The translations under genes were made by a program, and so were the position numbers. A stretch of 64,000 nucleotides of DNA from Isoetes taiwanensis (lineage: Eukaryota > Streptophyta > Lycopodiopsida > Isoetales > Isoetaceae), in NCBI GenBank assembly GCA_021234155.1, contig JAJEKV010000309.1:295117-359116 (forward strand). Reading direction: 5' to 3'. Below, one piece after another: positions 32,086-44,788 of this stretch. The notes beneath the pieces were generated by a model. The model saw only the letters and a program-made list of their open reading frames with translations. It made no database searches and was not told the origin of the DNA. The stretch's first letter is position 1, and each line of letters opens with the position of its first letter.

Positions 32086-33125
32086 GATTTACAAAAAACA
32101 TTCTTTCAATTGATCAATTCCATTATTATCATCCAAAGCTAGTTTATCATTCTCAAAGCTAAATCGGAGCCCAGTACGACCATTGGTTAACCACAAATTT
32201 ATCACCATGTCATTCTTGTATTCTAGCTTGTCGACATGGCTTTCTACATTAGCTACACTTAACCTAAACCATTGGATGGACTAATAAATCCATTGACCAT
32301 AACTTTTTGTCAGCCTTCTTTGTTAAGAAAGAAGTGAGGGAAAATAGTACCTTCTATGTGAGTTCATATGATCTATGACTGTAAAATAGTGAAATGAATA
32401 TGGGTAGCAAACATAGAACTATGCTAAGACTCATGGTCCTTGTAATCAAAATACAAAAAGTACTTGAGAGTTAGTGATTATTTGAAATTTGAATGCAATG
32501 CAAACTTTGAAGACTCTCCTTTATATCTTATTTCTTCTGCTGATAATAGCTCAATTAATTATGAAGAGCTTGATTTCTGCAGGAATACAAAAACCTTGCT
32601 CTAATTCTTGTAAAGTCCCTTGCAGAGACATTGGTTCACTTTTATCCACGTAATAAGTGGCCATAGCTTTTTCCTTCTTCCCTTCACCATGTGCCCTCTT
32701 CCAAACATCCAAAACCTTTGCCACAAGCATGTCTTAACAGTAGTGCTTTTATTTCTAATGTTACCAATATTTGTCCTTTCTAAATAAAACACATGGGTCT
32801 TTGGCAAATCCAACTTGCATTCTTTCCTTAAACGTATCTTTCCTAGTAAATGTGCCTTATTTGATGTCTTGGAATTGTCGAGATTTTCCTAGCTTATGGG
32901 TGATGGCACGAATCCCATTGCAAAAGATATGGATATCCTTACGCTCATGGAATATGGGAGCATTCTACCAAAAGGCTACCTCATTTCACTGTGCTATCAA
33001 TATTTTTCTTATCTAATGAATGTCATGGGCAGCGAGGCTTTTGGCGGATTGCTTGCTATTTCAAGGATGCTCTTTTACTCCATAAACACGCTTCATAAAG
33101 CCACTGATAGATATAATCGCTAATG
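32086..33125. other. No gene assigned
   Basis: The plus-strand frames at 32771-33016 and 32896-33123 (about 80 codons each) overlap each other and show no domain. They lead directly into the LINE endonuclease fragment, so part of this may be degraded LINE 5' sequence. Confidence 0.35.
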
Positions 33126-33800
33126 TGGTTCAAACTCCATTGCAACAATGGTGGTGCCATTTTTGTTGTTGCACTTTTACTTTCCACCTATATCATTCTA
33201 TGATGACTATGATGTAGATTTTAATGATTCTTATGATGATCTTCGATGACATTACTCAAATCAAATAGTTGGGGCATGCTATTCTTCTTGGCGACTTCAA
33301 TGCTCGTGATCGCTACAATGTAAGCTGCATTGCTCAACTTATACTTAAGGATTCCCCGACCCTTTATGGATAATACGCTAATGATACAATTTTGCCAACG
33401 TTCATTGCCTATGCTAACAAACTGTCTCAACATTTGGAAAGAATTGTGAAGTCTTGGGATGGTAATTTGTAATGGCATTTTAAAGCAATGGCCACACTCT
33501 AAAGGTGTTACATCTGTACATTGATAGGCATGGAGGTGGTACTAGTGTTATTGATCTAGTGCAAGCCTTGCATCTCAATTCAGATTTTCGAATTGGTACA
33601 AGACATAGAAATGAGAAGATTTTTGAATTGGTAAATTGATGACCACTCATTAAGTTCTAACAAGTACTCCCCTATTAACATTGTCAATATTAGTAGCTCC
33701 CTAAGGCAATTTTAAAGACATGAAATGAATCTGACTATTAGGAACCATCTATGGAATGGTTCATTAAACATTCAAAAGTCTAAGGTGGCATGAACAAATA
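33126..33800 (+). mobile_element. LINE endonuclease fragment
   Basis: The plus strand encodes HAILLGDFNARDRYN near 33270-33320, the GDFN(A) motif of the apurinic-type endonuclease in LINE ORFs. It is followed by a GGTSVIDLVQAL block near 33530-33570 and DDHSLSSNKYSPI near 33640-33680, which contains the catalytic DH(S) motif. Frames shift between them. The RT is not seen downstream; other DNA starts near 33830. It may be the endonuclease of the same kind of LINE as LINE A, but no shared segment tests this. Confidence 0.75.
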
Positions 33801-33889
33801 TTTGTGCACTTGTCCAAGGTGGTCGGATGGTGTTGGATTTAAGGGCTCGTGGCCTCCACTCCTTAGTCTTAGGCGTTTTTTTTTAAAGA

Positions 33890-34640
33890 TCAAGTTAATT
33901 AATATTCATACCGAGTAAGTACAAGAAGAAGCGATACTAGGGTACTCCCCGCCCATACGGCGAGAACCCAAAATACGTGTTATACTACCTATGACTCATG
34001 AAACAAACCTGCCAATGCCGTCTACAATGAGGAGGGTCTTTCCCCAACGGCTACCCCGGGAATCTTTACTTTTCGAGAAGGGGTACCGGGTAGGAAAGAT
34101 ATAATTTGTACCACGGGCTACGCTGCACCTCATTCACGAAACACCTTCATGCGGCGCCGCTTCCAAATGAGCCACACTAACCAAGCCTTAAACAAATGGA
34201 AGGCCGGGCTCGGAAAAGCTGGGACCACCCACTAGGATACACCCCCAAAAGAACCTCTTGACTACGGAGCGAGATATGAAAGAGGCACTGGACCCACTGC
34301 CATGCCGGCTGGATCTCCGTGCAAAGAAACATACAGTGCTCCAGGGTCTCAACACAGGCACCACACATTGGAAACCGTCACGGTCGCCGGTGATTGATCC
34401 CTGTGAACCCGCGTATTCACCCTCGGGGATCGGTGCACTATACGCCCACAGCAACACCGAATCTTGGGGCGAGATTGGGTTCCATACCCATCTCCAGATG
34501 TTGCCCCAGTCATCTCCCGGCACTTGGAGACTCCAGCCGTCCGAGGGGGGCAGCTCATCCTGAATTGCCAAAAGCTCATAACATCTCCTACCTTTCTCTT
34601 CCTAATTAATCGCATCGATCCGAGACATCGGATCGCCATT
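33890..34640 (-). mobile_element. LINE C-terminal zf-RVT fragment
   Basis: On the minus strand WRWVWNPISPQDSVLLWA (about 34510-34440), a CGACVETLEHCMFLC zinc motif and AWQWVQCLF (about 34370-34280) fit the zf-RVT domain at the C-terminus of plant L1-type LINE ORF2 proteins. AWLVWLIWKRRRMKVF near 34190-34140 is the usual LWxIWKxRNxxxF ending. Frameshifts are present. The strand and domain type differ from the endonuclease fragment next door, so these are two separate LINE relics meeting tail to tail. Confidence 0.78.
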
Positions 34641-35209
34641 CTAGAATGGGGCGAGCATGCATGTCATGCATGCATGCGGCGGCGCATGCCCGTTTTTGGT
34701 TGGGGAGTTGGCTATTTGGTGGCGTTTACGCATCCCCGTATCCACGCTTCCTCTTCTCTCGGCGTTACCTTATTCTCTTTGAACCCACCCTTTCCCCCTT
34801 CTTTGTTTATTATATTTTGTACAAGTTACGTTTATCATGTTTTCCACCACGGGTGATGCTTTTCCATTTGGGGTGATGCTATTCTCTGGTATGTTTTCTC
34901 GTTTGTTGTGTTGGTGATGTGCGGTGCGGGTTGGCGGCGGCATCGTTTCGACTTCTCCATGGGGTTTTGGGGCGATTCTATGCCTTACGTTTGTCTAAGC
35001 CCCGTCAGAAGGCTATCACTAGGTTTTTCCTAAAAACCCGGAAGAGCGGGGTTTTAATCCTGGTGATAAGCTTTTCGGTACATCCACTCATCTATTAACA
35101 TTGTATTTTTTGGGGTCCAAATGATATAATTGGATTTTCCTTTATTTTTTATTGGGTGGATTAATGATGTCGGCTACCCAATCCCTAGTAGAAAATACCC
35201 GATGATGAA
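34641..35209. other. No gene assigned
   Basis: Nested ATGCATGC-type palindromic stretches lie at 34655-34685. Frames at 34464-34876 are probably chance. No domain was recognised. Confidence 0.4.
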
Positions 35210-36260
35210 TGAGAAGCCTATCTATGTAAGTCCATTCTAGAATCCATATTTCACACGCCTAAGCTACTGCCGGGCATAGCGCTTGGAGACAAAGGATTTC
35301 CTATTTAACTCTCATTTACAAATTATTCGGCCTAACTATCTAGGCACGGCCCGGGTGCTTTGATCCGATCTGAGATCATGACTCGATACCGGTGTGAAGC
35401 TCCCCATACCTATCTGATGCTTCCATCGCCAAGAAATCCCTTTCCGACAACTCTATCACGAGAGGGAAAGGCTCTTATGGCTGAGACCACTTGTGATGAT
35501 CAAGTGTTAAAGTGAAGGACCGCCGGAGATATCATTAAGCCCCATGTCTTCCGGGATACAATATGTCGCGACAATATGCCACAACAAAGGGGGTGGTCTA
35601 TCCATCATCGAAATATATGAACAACAACATAATACCAACATAACATATAAAATGTATCATAAATGAGGATTCTACCGGGCTCGGGTTAGGGGTCAAAAAT
35701 TGTGGGTCGAGGGATCTCCGGATAACAAGAGCGGGGAATCAAAGGCGTGGCATTGCACGGCATAGAACAATTGCTAGGGTAGTCCACTCCATCCGCCCCT
35801 CCTCCCTGCACACACTGCCGTGATAGGCTAAAACATGCTATGGTGATTGTAGCTTTTCAAAGATATAATCTCATGGAATCACCCTATGAGACTACTCAAG
35901 TTGCATCTCCACGGTCCAATGAGGCGGGGAATCGACCGCCCCTTCCAAGAGCACAAAGGGTTCCATGGTATTAGAGGACCTAGAGCCCCTACCAGACTTA
36001 AACCTCCTTCCAAAATCCATGGGTCAAAAATTCCCTACCACACCTATCTAGCCTGGGGCGTCCTTTCTAGATGGTTCTTGTGACCAGGACAATGTTAGAC
36101 CCATCTGCAGGTACCACTGCGTTGGCCAGGCTATAAGCCTAGCACACTATGGAGGCACAATAGCATTGCCTAGCAAGGTCCCACCTCCCACATCACCCGT
36201 TTATCCGTTGTCTGGCGGCAATCAATCACAACATAACATCCACAGCCAAGGTGGGCTCTT
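35210..36260 (+). repeat. Dispersed 1-kb repeat, plus-oriented copy
   Basis: This is the partner of 24558-25620 in opposite orientation. The clearest matching islands are at 35405-35500, 35860-35930 and 36220-36250. Together the two copies bracket the PPR, LRR-kinase and LINE relics. Confidence 0.6.
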
Positions 36261-38770
36261 GTGCCGAGAGATGTCGCATTGGGAAAGGGGTTAAAGTCCC
36301 TCGTGTAAGTTGGCATGTTATTCTTGTAAGTGGTGGAGTGTTATCCTCCATAAATGTGATATTTTATAACTTCAGTTAAGCCTTCTTTGTCCCATAAATC
36401 GGGTTGTCTAGGGTCTATAACGTGAATTAAACTTACGGATACCAACTGGCCCCTCCATATATATAGAGGTTTTTGTTTGCATGGCTTGCGAGGACCAGCC
36501 CTCGAAGATTTTTTCATGTCTTTTGTTTGTTTTTGTAGCTAAGGCATTTTTATGAGTGCTTGTCTTTTGATTTTCCTTCTTTATGGGATTTAGCATCAAG
36601 GCCGATTGTGATTTTCTTTTCATACGCTCCACATCATTCAATTTCTCGTTCAGGAGTCGTAGCCATTTCTCGGAGCATTAGCGGTAATCCTGGTAATAAT
36701 AGGTCTTGCTGTGCTTTTTTGATAGGGTTTGATAGTCCTATTCGTGTGCATGGATGATAAAAATTCATTCAATTCAATTCAACTTAACTCAATCAATTCA
36801 GTTCCTATGATTGTATTTCATATAGGGGGATGTCAAATGTTGTACTTATAGTCCACTACCCCACTCATTTTTCATACTATAGACTTCCAATATATCTGTT
36901 ATAGTGATGAATAAAGAGCTGTAAATTTTGTGTGTGTCTATCACGAGTCCCGTCCTAATCATGAGAATCTGGCATGATACAAAAAGAATTATTGAAAACA
37001 TAGTTACCAGAAGCAAAAGATTTGCATGCAAAAACAAAGGATTCTAAGCGCATGAGAGTAAAGGGCTGCAGACAAAAAGGCATCATAAGACATCATTGGT
37101 GGTGCTTCTTCACATAAGCATTGTAAGACAACTAGAATAATGGTATGATTTAAACCTCCCATCCATTAAGACAATGTGGCGTTTCATTTTGGTGGTGTAT
37201 AGAATGATAACCAGAATTTGTTCAACTACAAGCCAGTGTGAAACATGTATATCCTACGCCTTCACCTATCATGGATGGGAATAGAAGAAACTTTACATCT
37301 GTAGACATCATGGTGACATTCCTTCTAATATAAAACGTTGTCCGATATAAGAAAATTGGCCGGTCTCTAAGGCTTAATGGTATGTAATGGAATGTTGATT
37401 CGATTAACATATCATAAACACCCAAATGGTATTGTTTATCATGTTATTGGGATCATCTCTAGACTTCGTCTTCTTTCCAGCCCCTAGACATGTTATAGTT
37501 TTTAAGTACTCACATAACATTGAATCATGATATCCTTTATCACGACCAAGGTCATCATTGTAAATGTATGCTATCCTCTGACCTCACTTAACAACTCCAC
37601 CACTCTTTCATTTTGCGATAGCTAAAGAACTTCCCAATGAAGGGTTCCTTCATAGTGTGGTCATTGATATTGGATTTGAAGTCTTCTTTCATGATTTTGT
37701 CCTTAGTACTCCATCCAGAGGCTTCCAAAATGCACTGGAGGCTCTTAATTTTGATCGGGTCATTTTCTTGAGTTGGGCACTTTTCCTTCTCACATAAAAC
37801 CTGGTTGTTAGACCACATTTTCTCAACACAAATACTAAACTGGCCAAAAAAACAATGTTCACTTTAGCAGAGGAAAGATGGTAGGAGACAGTGTGTGATG
37901 CAATATTGTAGGTATTCTACACTTCTTATGGCGCCATGCACACACATACACCAAGAATAAAGAATTGACTTGAACTGATTTGATGGAGATCAAAAGGCCT
38001 ATGGGGCCCACAAAAAGAGAGAGAGAGAGAGAGAAAAAGAGAGAATGCATGAATAGGTTAAGCCTAGTGGGGCAATGGCTAGTGGCCCAATTATATTGTT
38101 AAGCTTGGAACCTTTAGTAGTGGGGCAGTGGATAGTGGTCCAATTATGTCTTTCTGAGGACCGTGCAACAAAATCTTGGCGTAGGCACAACTTTGTGTGT
38201 GAAAGAGAACCTCAAGATCTTACAACTTAGCTACATGTAAGAGAATATCACTACCAACCATCAATTATGTACCATCAACTATATATGGTCGGGATGCATT
38301 CATCACCAACAAGCAATTATATATAGTGGGCCTTGCATTTGCAACCATCAACTTTGTACTCTAGTGCCAAAAAGTCGATCAAAACTTTGATCATTACAAT
38401 CCCTTTGTCTAAACATATACGAATAGTGGAATCTTTGGTCGTCGAAAAAGAATGCGGCTACGTAATATGTATGTAGATGTATATGAATATTGGAATCTTT
38501 GGTGGCCCAAAAGAATGCGGCCAAGTAGCCAAGATTGTGGGCTTTTAGACCATGTAAGGGACTTGGTGCAATGTTAGGAGTGGACTCACCGCCTTCATGG
38601 CTTCGGGGCAGAGGCTATTTCGCCTAATTGCAGACCCAGATTGATGGTCTTCTCTCTTGTCCTATATAAAATTGCAATGATTTTATTCAAATCGTTTTGC
38701 TTCTTCCCTCGAGAAAGCTAAATAACCTCTACCCCAAGCATTACCTTAGAGAGAGTACCCCAAAGCAATT
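36261..38770. other. No gene assigned; short local repeats
   Basis: No frame with a recognisable domain. A GA tract lies at 38015-38045. A duplicated unit of about 60 bp (AGTGGAATCTTTGG...AAAGAATGCGGC) occurs at 38420-38460 and 38490-38525. The motif TAGAGAATATGCCAGGC is repeated just past the end of this stretch, at about 38776 and 38820. Confidence 0.45.
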
Positions 38771-41387
38771 ACCTTAGAGAATATGCCAGGCAGTGACGGT
38801 TTTGCCTTGCTCGAGGCCATAGAGAATATGCCAGGCGGCAATTTTGTTCGGCCGGGCCTTTGGTCCTCGGTCTTTTGGTTCCCCAGTCCGGTCCCCCGCT
38901 CGAAAACCGGTCACGAAGTGGCCGACGAGGTCCGAGCGCACGAGGGCACCGCCATTTCTTCGCCGACGGACTGGCGACGAGGGCCGATCGGCGAGCCGGA
39001 GGCCCGTGGGGCGACGTCTGTGGGGAAAACAAATAAAAAAAAACAAAATCGCTGGCGGCGATTTTCACCGTCCTTATTGAAGAATTCCGGAGGCTTGAGG
39101 AAGCGGCGGCAAAAAAAAAAAATAATAAAGAAATCGCTTTAAGCCGATTTTCAAAATTACATGCCAAAATCGCTTCACTTTTTTTCTTCCTTCACTTCTT
39201 TTCTTCCTTCGCTATCCTTCACTTCTTTTCTTCCTTCAATTCCTTCATTTCGTTTCTTCGTTTGAATTCCTTCATTTGGCTTTCACTTCAATTCTAGTTT
39301 CTAGTTTTGGAAGTGTTTGATTGCATCCATAAGGTATTTAACCAGGCCCATTCGCGGTTCTTCGAATATGCCTAGATTTTGTATTTGTCTTGATACGCCT
39401 AGATTAAAACCTTATATTTTAAAACCATAGGCCGCCATAGCCAACAAAATAATGGCATGCACTTATTTATTTCTCGACTAAGCCCCTAAGCAGCCTGAAC
39501 CTTTACTTAACCGACATTCGCATATTCCCCTCAAGTGTAAAGGTACAAGATGGCGGAGAGCTGACCGATGGGGCGAGATCTTATGCGGTGAGAGTCACCG
39601 ATAGGGATGGACGAGTGGCTCCTCAAATTACGCCCATCACGGACAACGGACAAGTTGGGTGCGCCACTTTTGGTATCTACCGCCGACCCCATTAGATAGC
39701 TTGCATAGTTGTGTCTTTAGAGTTCTTTTTATTTGTACTTGTATGGTTGGTAGGCTAGCTTCAGCGCTGATTATGGAAGTTTGACAGTGGAATATCGAGG
39801 CATCCGCTGATTGTCGCTGGGGCCCCCAAACATCCCGTGGCACAAATAGTTTGGGCACTTTTCGGCATCTTGTGACGCGACTGGTGTCCCCATAATGCAC
39901 GGACAAAGTACGGTGAATCGGGTCGCGGGGAAACCGACGACGAAGGATGGTGCCCTTTGGGCACCATAATTCATATCACGTAGATATGTGGTGGCCACGA
40001 GGGAACTGGTCGCCTCAGAATGACCCGTCAGCCCATCCCCTCACGATGAGGAGAGGGAGCGCCCAATGAGCGGGCACTCCGCCAGGGATGCGGAGCACGG
40101 CAAGAGCTTAATGCAATCACAAGGCCGTAGAGACAAAGCTGCTTTGACGAGGACGACCGTCCGGTGATGCGGTGGCTCCATGCTCAGATTTCTTGCCACC
40201 GCAAAGATACCTGGCAAGATGAGGCATTGGGCAGCCGCCTCAAAGATCAAGTGGCATAAATGTGGGAGGTTGTGCACCCTCTATACTTGCAGAGGCCGTG
40301 GTGCGCTATGATCATCATGACGCAGCCCACCGAGGAGGATGTCGATGAACGCACCGCATTGAGTGGATGAGCCACTGGATGTCGCAGAGTCCTCTCCCGC
40401 CCCTACCCGGTGGAGATCATGGAGTATGCGACAAGGTCGGGTGCGTGAAGAGGAGCAAGAAGGGGGCAATAATCGCATGAGAGAAACATCGGGTACCTAC
40501 AAGATCGGGATGGCGGAATCGAACCTACAAGACGGAGAGTGCCTTAACGGACGGGCTTACTTTTTAGATATACAAGATTTGCATTTCAATGACGATGTCG
40601 CCCTCATAGCATAGCACGCCGATCGGACATATGATTACATGATTACGCACGTATTTATTGTGTCCCTAAGAATATTGAGGACATACCGTATTTCCACTGC
40701 TCGCTCACACGCCACTTCCATCAAAGATGTGATAGAGCCTCACGCTTCGGTACATGTTTGATGAGTTATGAGAGAGCGTCGCAAGACATACGCCGATTAT
40801 ACAGAAGAGAGGGTTCGCTCCCAGCTTGGTATCATTGATGTCACCCTTCCTCCCACGCGGATGCACATGACCGATAACGGCAGGGACAGGGCTAGAGGCT
40901 TCTTCCCTCGCATCGGGATGGAGTTTGGGGGTGGTACGCCTTTATGCCTACTATTTGTCGCAGCCCATTGCGGGGTGGGTTTGAGGTGGCAGAGAGGCAC
41001 AAGATGCACGACATCAGAAGCTAGATCCGGCTTGATGTTGCCTCTTTATTTCGGGAGGAGGTGTACATTTTGGGGACTCGTATTAATTTGTAGATATGCC
41101 GCGAGGTATGGCGAAGCGGCAACATAGCACACCATCCCCACGCACTACACGTAGATCTTGTCGATTCGCCGTAACGCGTAAAGTCATTGTTGGGGCCAGC
41201 TTCCCTTGGGCGTTGGATGCAGAGCGCATGTAAGGCAATCGGGCCGCGTAATCATTGAAGAGTGGGAGGCGCATCATGTCGGTAATTATCGTGCACGTGT
41301 CCCGCACGATTTCATTCATGTGTTGTAAACCTTTTCCCACGACCATGTAGCACACATGCAAAGGCTCCGCGATGCATCGCCGACGGC

Positions 41388-42164
41388 ATGAGAGATCCAC
41401 ATTCGCAATGGTGGACCTCTATTTGGTTCGCAGATCACGAGGTCATGGGCTGGGACCGCCCCAATGTACCGGATAACGATGGGGAGCTTGCGAGCTATCA
41501 TTTGGCCCATCCGTCATGGGTGCGCGGGCATAGTCCCCATCCCCTCTTGTGTCTCCATATGTACTCATGCAAAGGTGAGCGGGTTGCGGGACACCGGTAC
41601 CTTATGGTGCATATTGCGCACCTCGTAGTACCTGGGGAGACTTCGGGTGGCCCAGCGTTTGAGGGCTTTTGGTGCATGGATTCCCCGCCGCGGCGGTGGG
41701 CCATACTGGGGACTCAAATACGAGTGCAACCCGCGGACGTACAACCTTGGCACACACTTATGTGGATGCGATCCCACCTTATGCAAATAGGAAACATGAC
41801 CCACGACGCCCACGATAGCCCCTCACTTTATTGCTCCCCACCGTCCCTCATATCTATGCCACTTTCGGAAACAACATGCCTATCCGGTCTCGTGGAAGGG
41901 GAGGAAAATGCGGGTCTGCGATCCGATGTCGCAAGGATAAGGAGGCCTACCTTCGTTGGATCGGAAGCAATCATAAGATCATATGTCTCTTTCAAGAACA
42001 CATACCCATGGACACGAACTCCTCGGGCCCGTTCTTGCCTAAGCCGGTTGCACGGATCGGGATACATCGAACCACCTCACCGCGACATTGGAACCACGGA
42101 GGCCACGAGGTGCACTTGTGGCAACGGACGGTGTAGAGCAATCGGCATCGACAGGGTCGGATGA
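41388..42164 (+). CDS. Hypothetical ORF, 258 codons, in the GC-richer island
   Basis: The plus-strand frame runs 258 codons without a stop. It is rich in Trp, His, Arg and Pro, and no domain is recognised. The minus strand is also open over parts of the region, and one minus frame (42260-42039) begins with a strongly acidic segment (MSDSDYEDEGSMSELSDD) that looks more like the start of a nuclear protein. So this ORF may be the shadow of a broken minus-strand transposase gene. Confidence 0.25.
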   Translation: MRDPHSQWWTSIWFADHEVMGWDRPNVPDNDGELASYHLAHPSWVRGHSPHPLLCLHMYSCKGERVAGHRYLMVHIAHLVVPGETSGGPAFEGFWCMDSPPRRWAILGTQIRVQPADVQPWHTLMWMRSHLMQIGNMTHDAHDSPSLYCSPPSLISMPLSETTCLSGLVEGEENAGLRSDVARIRRPTFVGSEAIIRSYVSFKNTYPWTRTPRARSCLSRLHGSGYIEPPHRDIGTTEATRCTCGNGRCRAIGIDRVG

Positions 42165-42260
42165 ATCCTCCCAGTAGTCGCTATTGCCATCATCTGAAAG
42201 CTCGCTCATAGAGCCCTCATCCTCATAATCTGAATCCGACATTCTAACAAACCCTATCAA
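42039..42260 (-). pseudogene. Acidic N-terminal exon-like ORF, possible transposase start
   Basis: The 73-codon minus frame has ATGs at its start and reads an Asp/Glu/Ser-rich domain of about 35 residues, then VATSAPRGLRGSNVAVRWFD. Its start stands close to the inner edge of the AAAATCGC cluster at the right end, the place where a transposase gene would begin if the element were transcribed leftward. Continuation beyond 42039 is broken by stops. Identity of the protein is unknown. Confidence 0.3.
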
Positions 42261-42790
42261 AGAAGGTGCACTATATGTGGGAGAACTCGGGAACTACTGG
42301 CGGATCGCAAGTGCTCCTTTCATGCATATGGTGCGTAGGGTGCTTTGGTTTATATTGAATTGAAAATCGCTTAAGCATTTTCAATTTTTTTATTTTTTTA
42401 TTTTGTGGCGGTTCGGCGTTGATAGAGGTCGACACGCCAAAATCGCTTTTAAGCGATTTTTTTTTTTTTTTTTTTATCTTTCCCTTTTGGGCGCGTCGGC
42501 GCTGACATGTGCTTTGAGCGATTTTCAAAAGTCATTTTTCAAAACCAACTGGGCGGGTGATCGCATCACGACGCCGACCTTTGAAAATCGCTTTTGCGAT
42601 TTTCTTTTTTCACCTGGCCGTGATCCCATTTTCCGCTTCACGGAAACCAAAATCGCTTAAGCGATTTTCACTTTCCCCTTTGAAAATCGCTTGCCGTTTT
42701 CGCCAAAATTGGAAAATCGCGAGCGATTTTTCCTAAATCATAAGCGATTTTGGTCCGCATGAGACCCCCGATTTGAGCCAAAAAGGCACC

Positions 42791-43920
42791 GCTTGGCTCG
42801 CCAGTTAAATTGGCCCGCTCGCACATTACCTATATCGTAAAAACGAAACGAAACGAATGGTAAGGCCCGGCGTAACTTGAGGTGGGAACCGCGATTTCAG
42901 AGGCGAAGAAGGTACGTCATTCTTTCTTTTCTTTGCTCACACAACTTTTTTCTAAACTTATTTCTATTAGCCTTAGCTTCCTTGCTGTTTTGAGCTTAAT
43001 GTATCATGAAGCGGCTGGGGTATTCAGGCCTCATGCATTCGCCATCCGAGCATAAGAAATAACATTTTAGGGATACGATCGGCTTCCCCATATTTCTTGC
43101 AGCACCAAGATAGTTTTCTTTGCTTCAACATTTTTGGAATTTCAGCAGAGTTCCATTAAATGCTCGAGCTCTATTTCTTGAGGGCACCAGAGTATAGCTC
43201 CCCTTGCTTACGTAGATTTGGCTCCATCATACAAAAAGATCAAGCAAGCAATTTGAAGGAGGAAAACTTTCATCCTTTTTTCTACCCAAAATTTAAATGT
43301 AAGTAATTGTGGAGTAGTGGCCAGATATCGACCGGGTAATGTACACATTTATGGCATATGAAATACGAAGTCCGGTGGAAAGTCCGGCTCTGCATCTCTC
43401 GGTCCACAAGCACCGGTCTATTAAGCAACTTCCTTTTATTTGGAGATAAGCCATATTTGTTGGATGGATATGATGTTTTATGGAAGGAGGAAAAGATTTT
43501 TCAACCACCATCTATATCTTTGATTGGAATACTCCAAATTTTGGCACTTAGTTTTCTTTGGTAAATTTTGGGAATTAATTATCGTGAGACATGCCATCTC
43601 TAGAATATTTGGACAGTTTAGTAACAGCTAAAGTATATAGCTTATTAAAGCCAATAATTCATACATGTGAGAACCTGTCTGGCTGTAATGTATTAGTCTT
43701 AGTTCTTGAGGACTGCAAATTCAGATCGGACATAAATGCACAAATAAAAAATCATGCAACATAGTCAAAGTCCCAAGACTTACCACTGAAAAAACACTTG
43801 CTCTATGTTTGCCCAAAATCTAAGGAACTTACAATCTCCAAACCTTTCAAAAAATGTAGCCAATGCTAAGGCTAAGGTGTAAAGGTTGATGTACAAGGGA
43901 CATGTCAATAGTATAGTTAT
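42791..43920. other. No gene assigned
   Basis: GAAGAAGGTACG near 42905-42916 resembles a splice donor but has no supporting exon. The rest is AT-rich without recognised domains. Confidence 0.4.
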
Positions 43921-43921
43921 T

Positions 43922-43952
43922 ACTAGTAATGGTGCCCAGCGTTGCTGGGCAT
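43922..43952 (-). mobile_element. Helitron 3' end, first copy
   Basis: On the minus strand a 7-bp-stem hairpin (GCCCAGC-AAC-GCTGGGC, 43950-43934) is followed after seven bases by CTAGT at 43926-43922. A hairpin and CTRR at an A/T target is the Helitron 3' terminus, and CTAG followed by T fits. The body extends to the right. The 5' TC end was not identified, and no Rep/helicase code was seen, so it is non-autonomous. Confidence 0.68.
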
Positions 43953-44788
43953 AGGTTGAAAGTCTATCGCAATGAGGAAAGTGTGCAGTAATTCTTTATT
44001 ATAACAAAAATATCCAAACATAGTAGCAGTGCCTAACGCATAAGTAGATGCATGTATATCTTCTTTATTGTAAGAATGATCCCATGGTGTTGGTATTCTA
44101 TCGATCGCCTTTAGTGTAATTTTATGTGACCATGAGCAGGACTGGACTTCAAAATTGCATCAAAGCTTTCAGAAATCCCAGGACAATTTTGAGGGATCAA
44201 AGTTTGGCCTAAGTTTCCTCTGTTCCCTAGGGGTAGATGAGACAATTTATAGTAAGAACTTAATAAGATCAACTGTTTGGAAGTAATATTATAGGACCAA
44301 ATAAACCAAACATGTTATTAAAATCAAACCCAAGCATAAGTTAGAACTTGATTGGCAACGCACATCCTAAACAATTTCATGATTGATAGGTATTGTGAGT
44401 CATAAGTACAATTCTAGTACATGCACCCCTAAAATTGTAGGCATCTGTGTATTTATATCCTCCATCCCTCCACCCCCCACCCCAAAACACCCCACCACCA
44501 CCACCACCCCAAAAAAGGAAGGGAAAAAGACCCCAAATTTTGGCAATCATTTTGCACAAAAATTTTAAAGGATTTTTCAAAGGGCACAATATATTTATCA
44601 TGTGTGTATCTTAGCATTAGGTTTCACTTTGTATTAACAGTTATATACATCTTTAGAAGTAAATAGCTAGACCTTTGTAATAATTCTAAACCTTGCTAAT
44701 TGTTCATTGTGTAGATAATAATGTGTACGAAAAAAGTGGTAGCAATGTACATTATTGCATATGAATTGAAAAATATATTTATTAGGTT

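Larger units (their letters stand above)
39040..42790. mobile_element. Candidate decayed DNA transposon bounded by AAAATCGC clusters
   Basis: Copies of AAAATCGC or its complement GCGATTTT are concentrated on both sides of a GC-richer core. On the left they lie at 39045, 39059 and 39166 with a near copy at 39130. On the right at least eleven lie between 42363 and 42751, several as palindromes such as AAAATCGCTTAAGCGATTTT. Dense short repeats near both ends are typical subterminal transposase-binding sites in hAT and CACTA elements. The core (39540-42260) has long overlapping frames but no domain I can name. Terminal repeats and target duplication were not located. Confidence 0.45.

Noticed and set aside
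38770-39050. Plus and minus ORFs of about 120-130 codons as host genes
   Set aside because: They oppose each other, show no domain, and lie in GC-rich repeat-edge DNA.
40768-41127. 119-codon plus ORF as a separate gene
   Set aside because: Open frames overlap on both strands in this GC-richer island, and no motif supports this one over the others.
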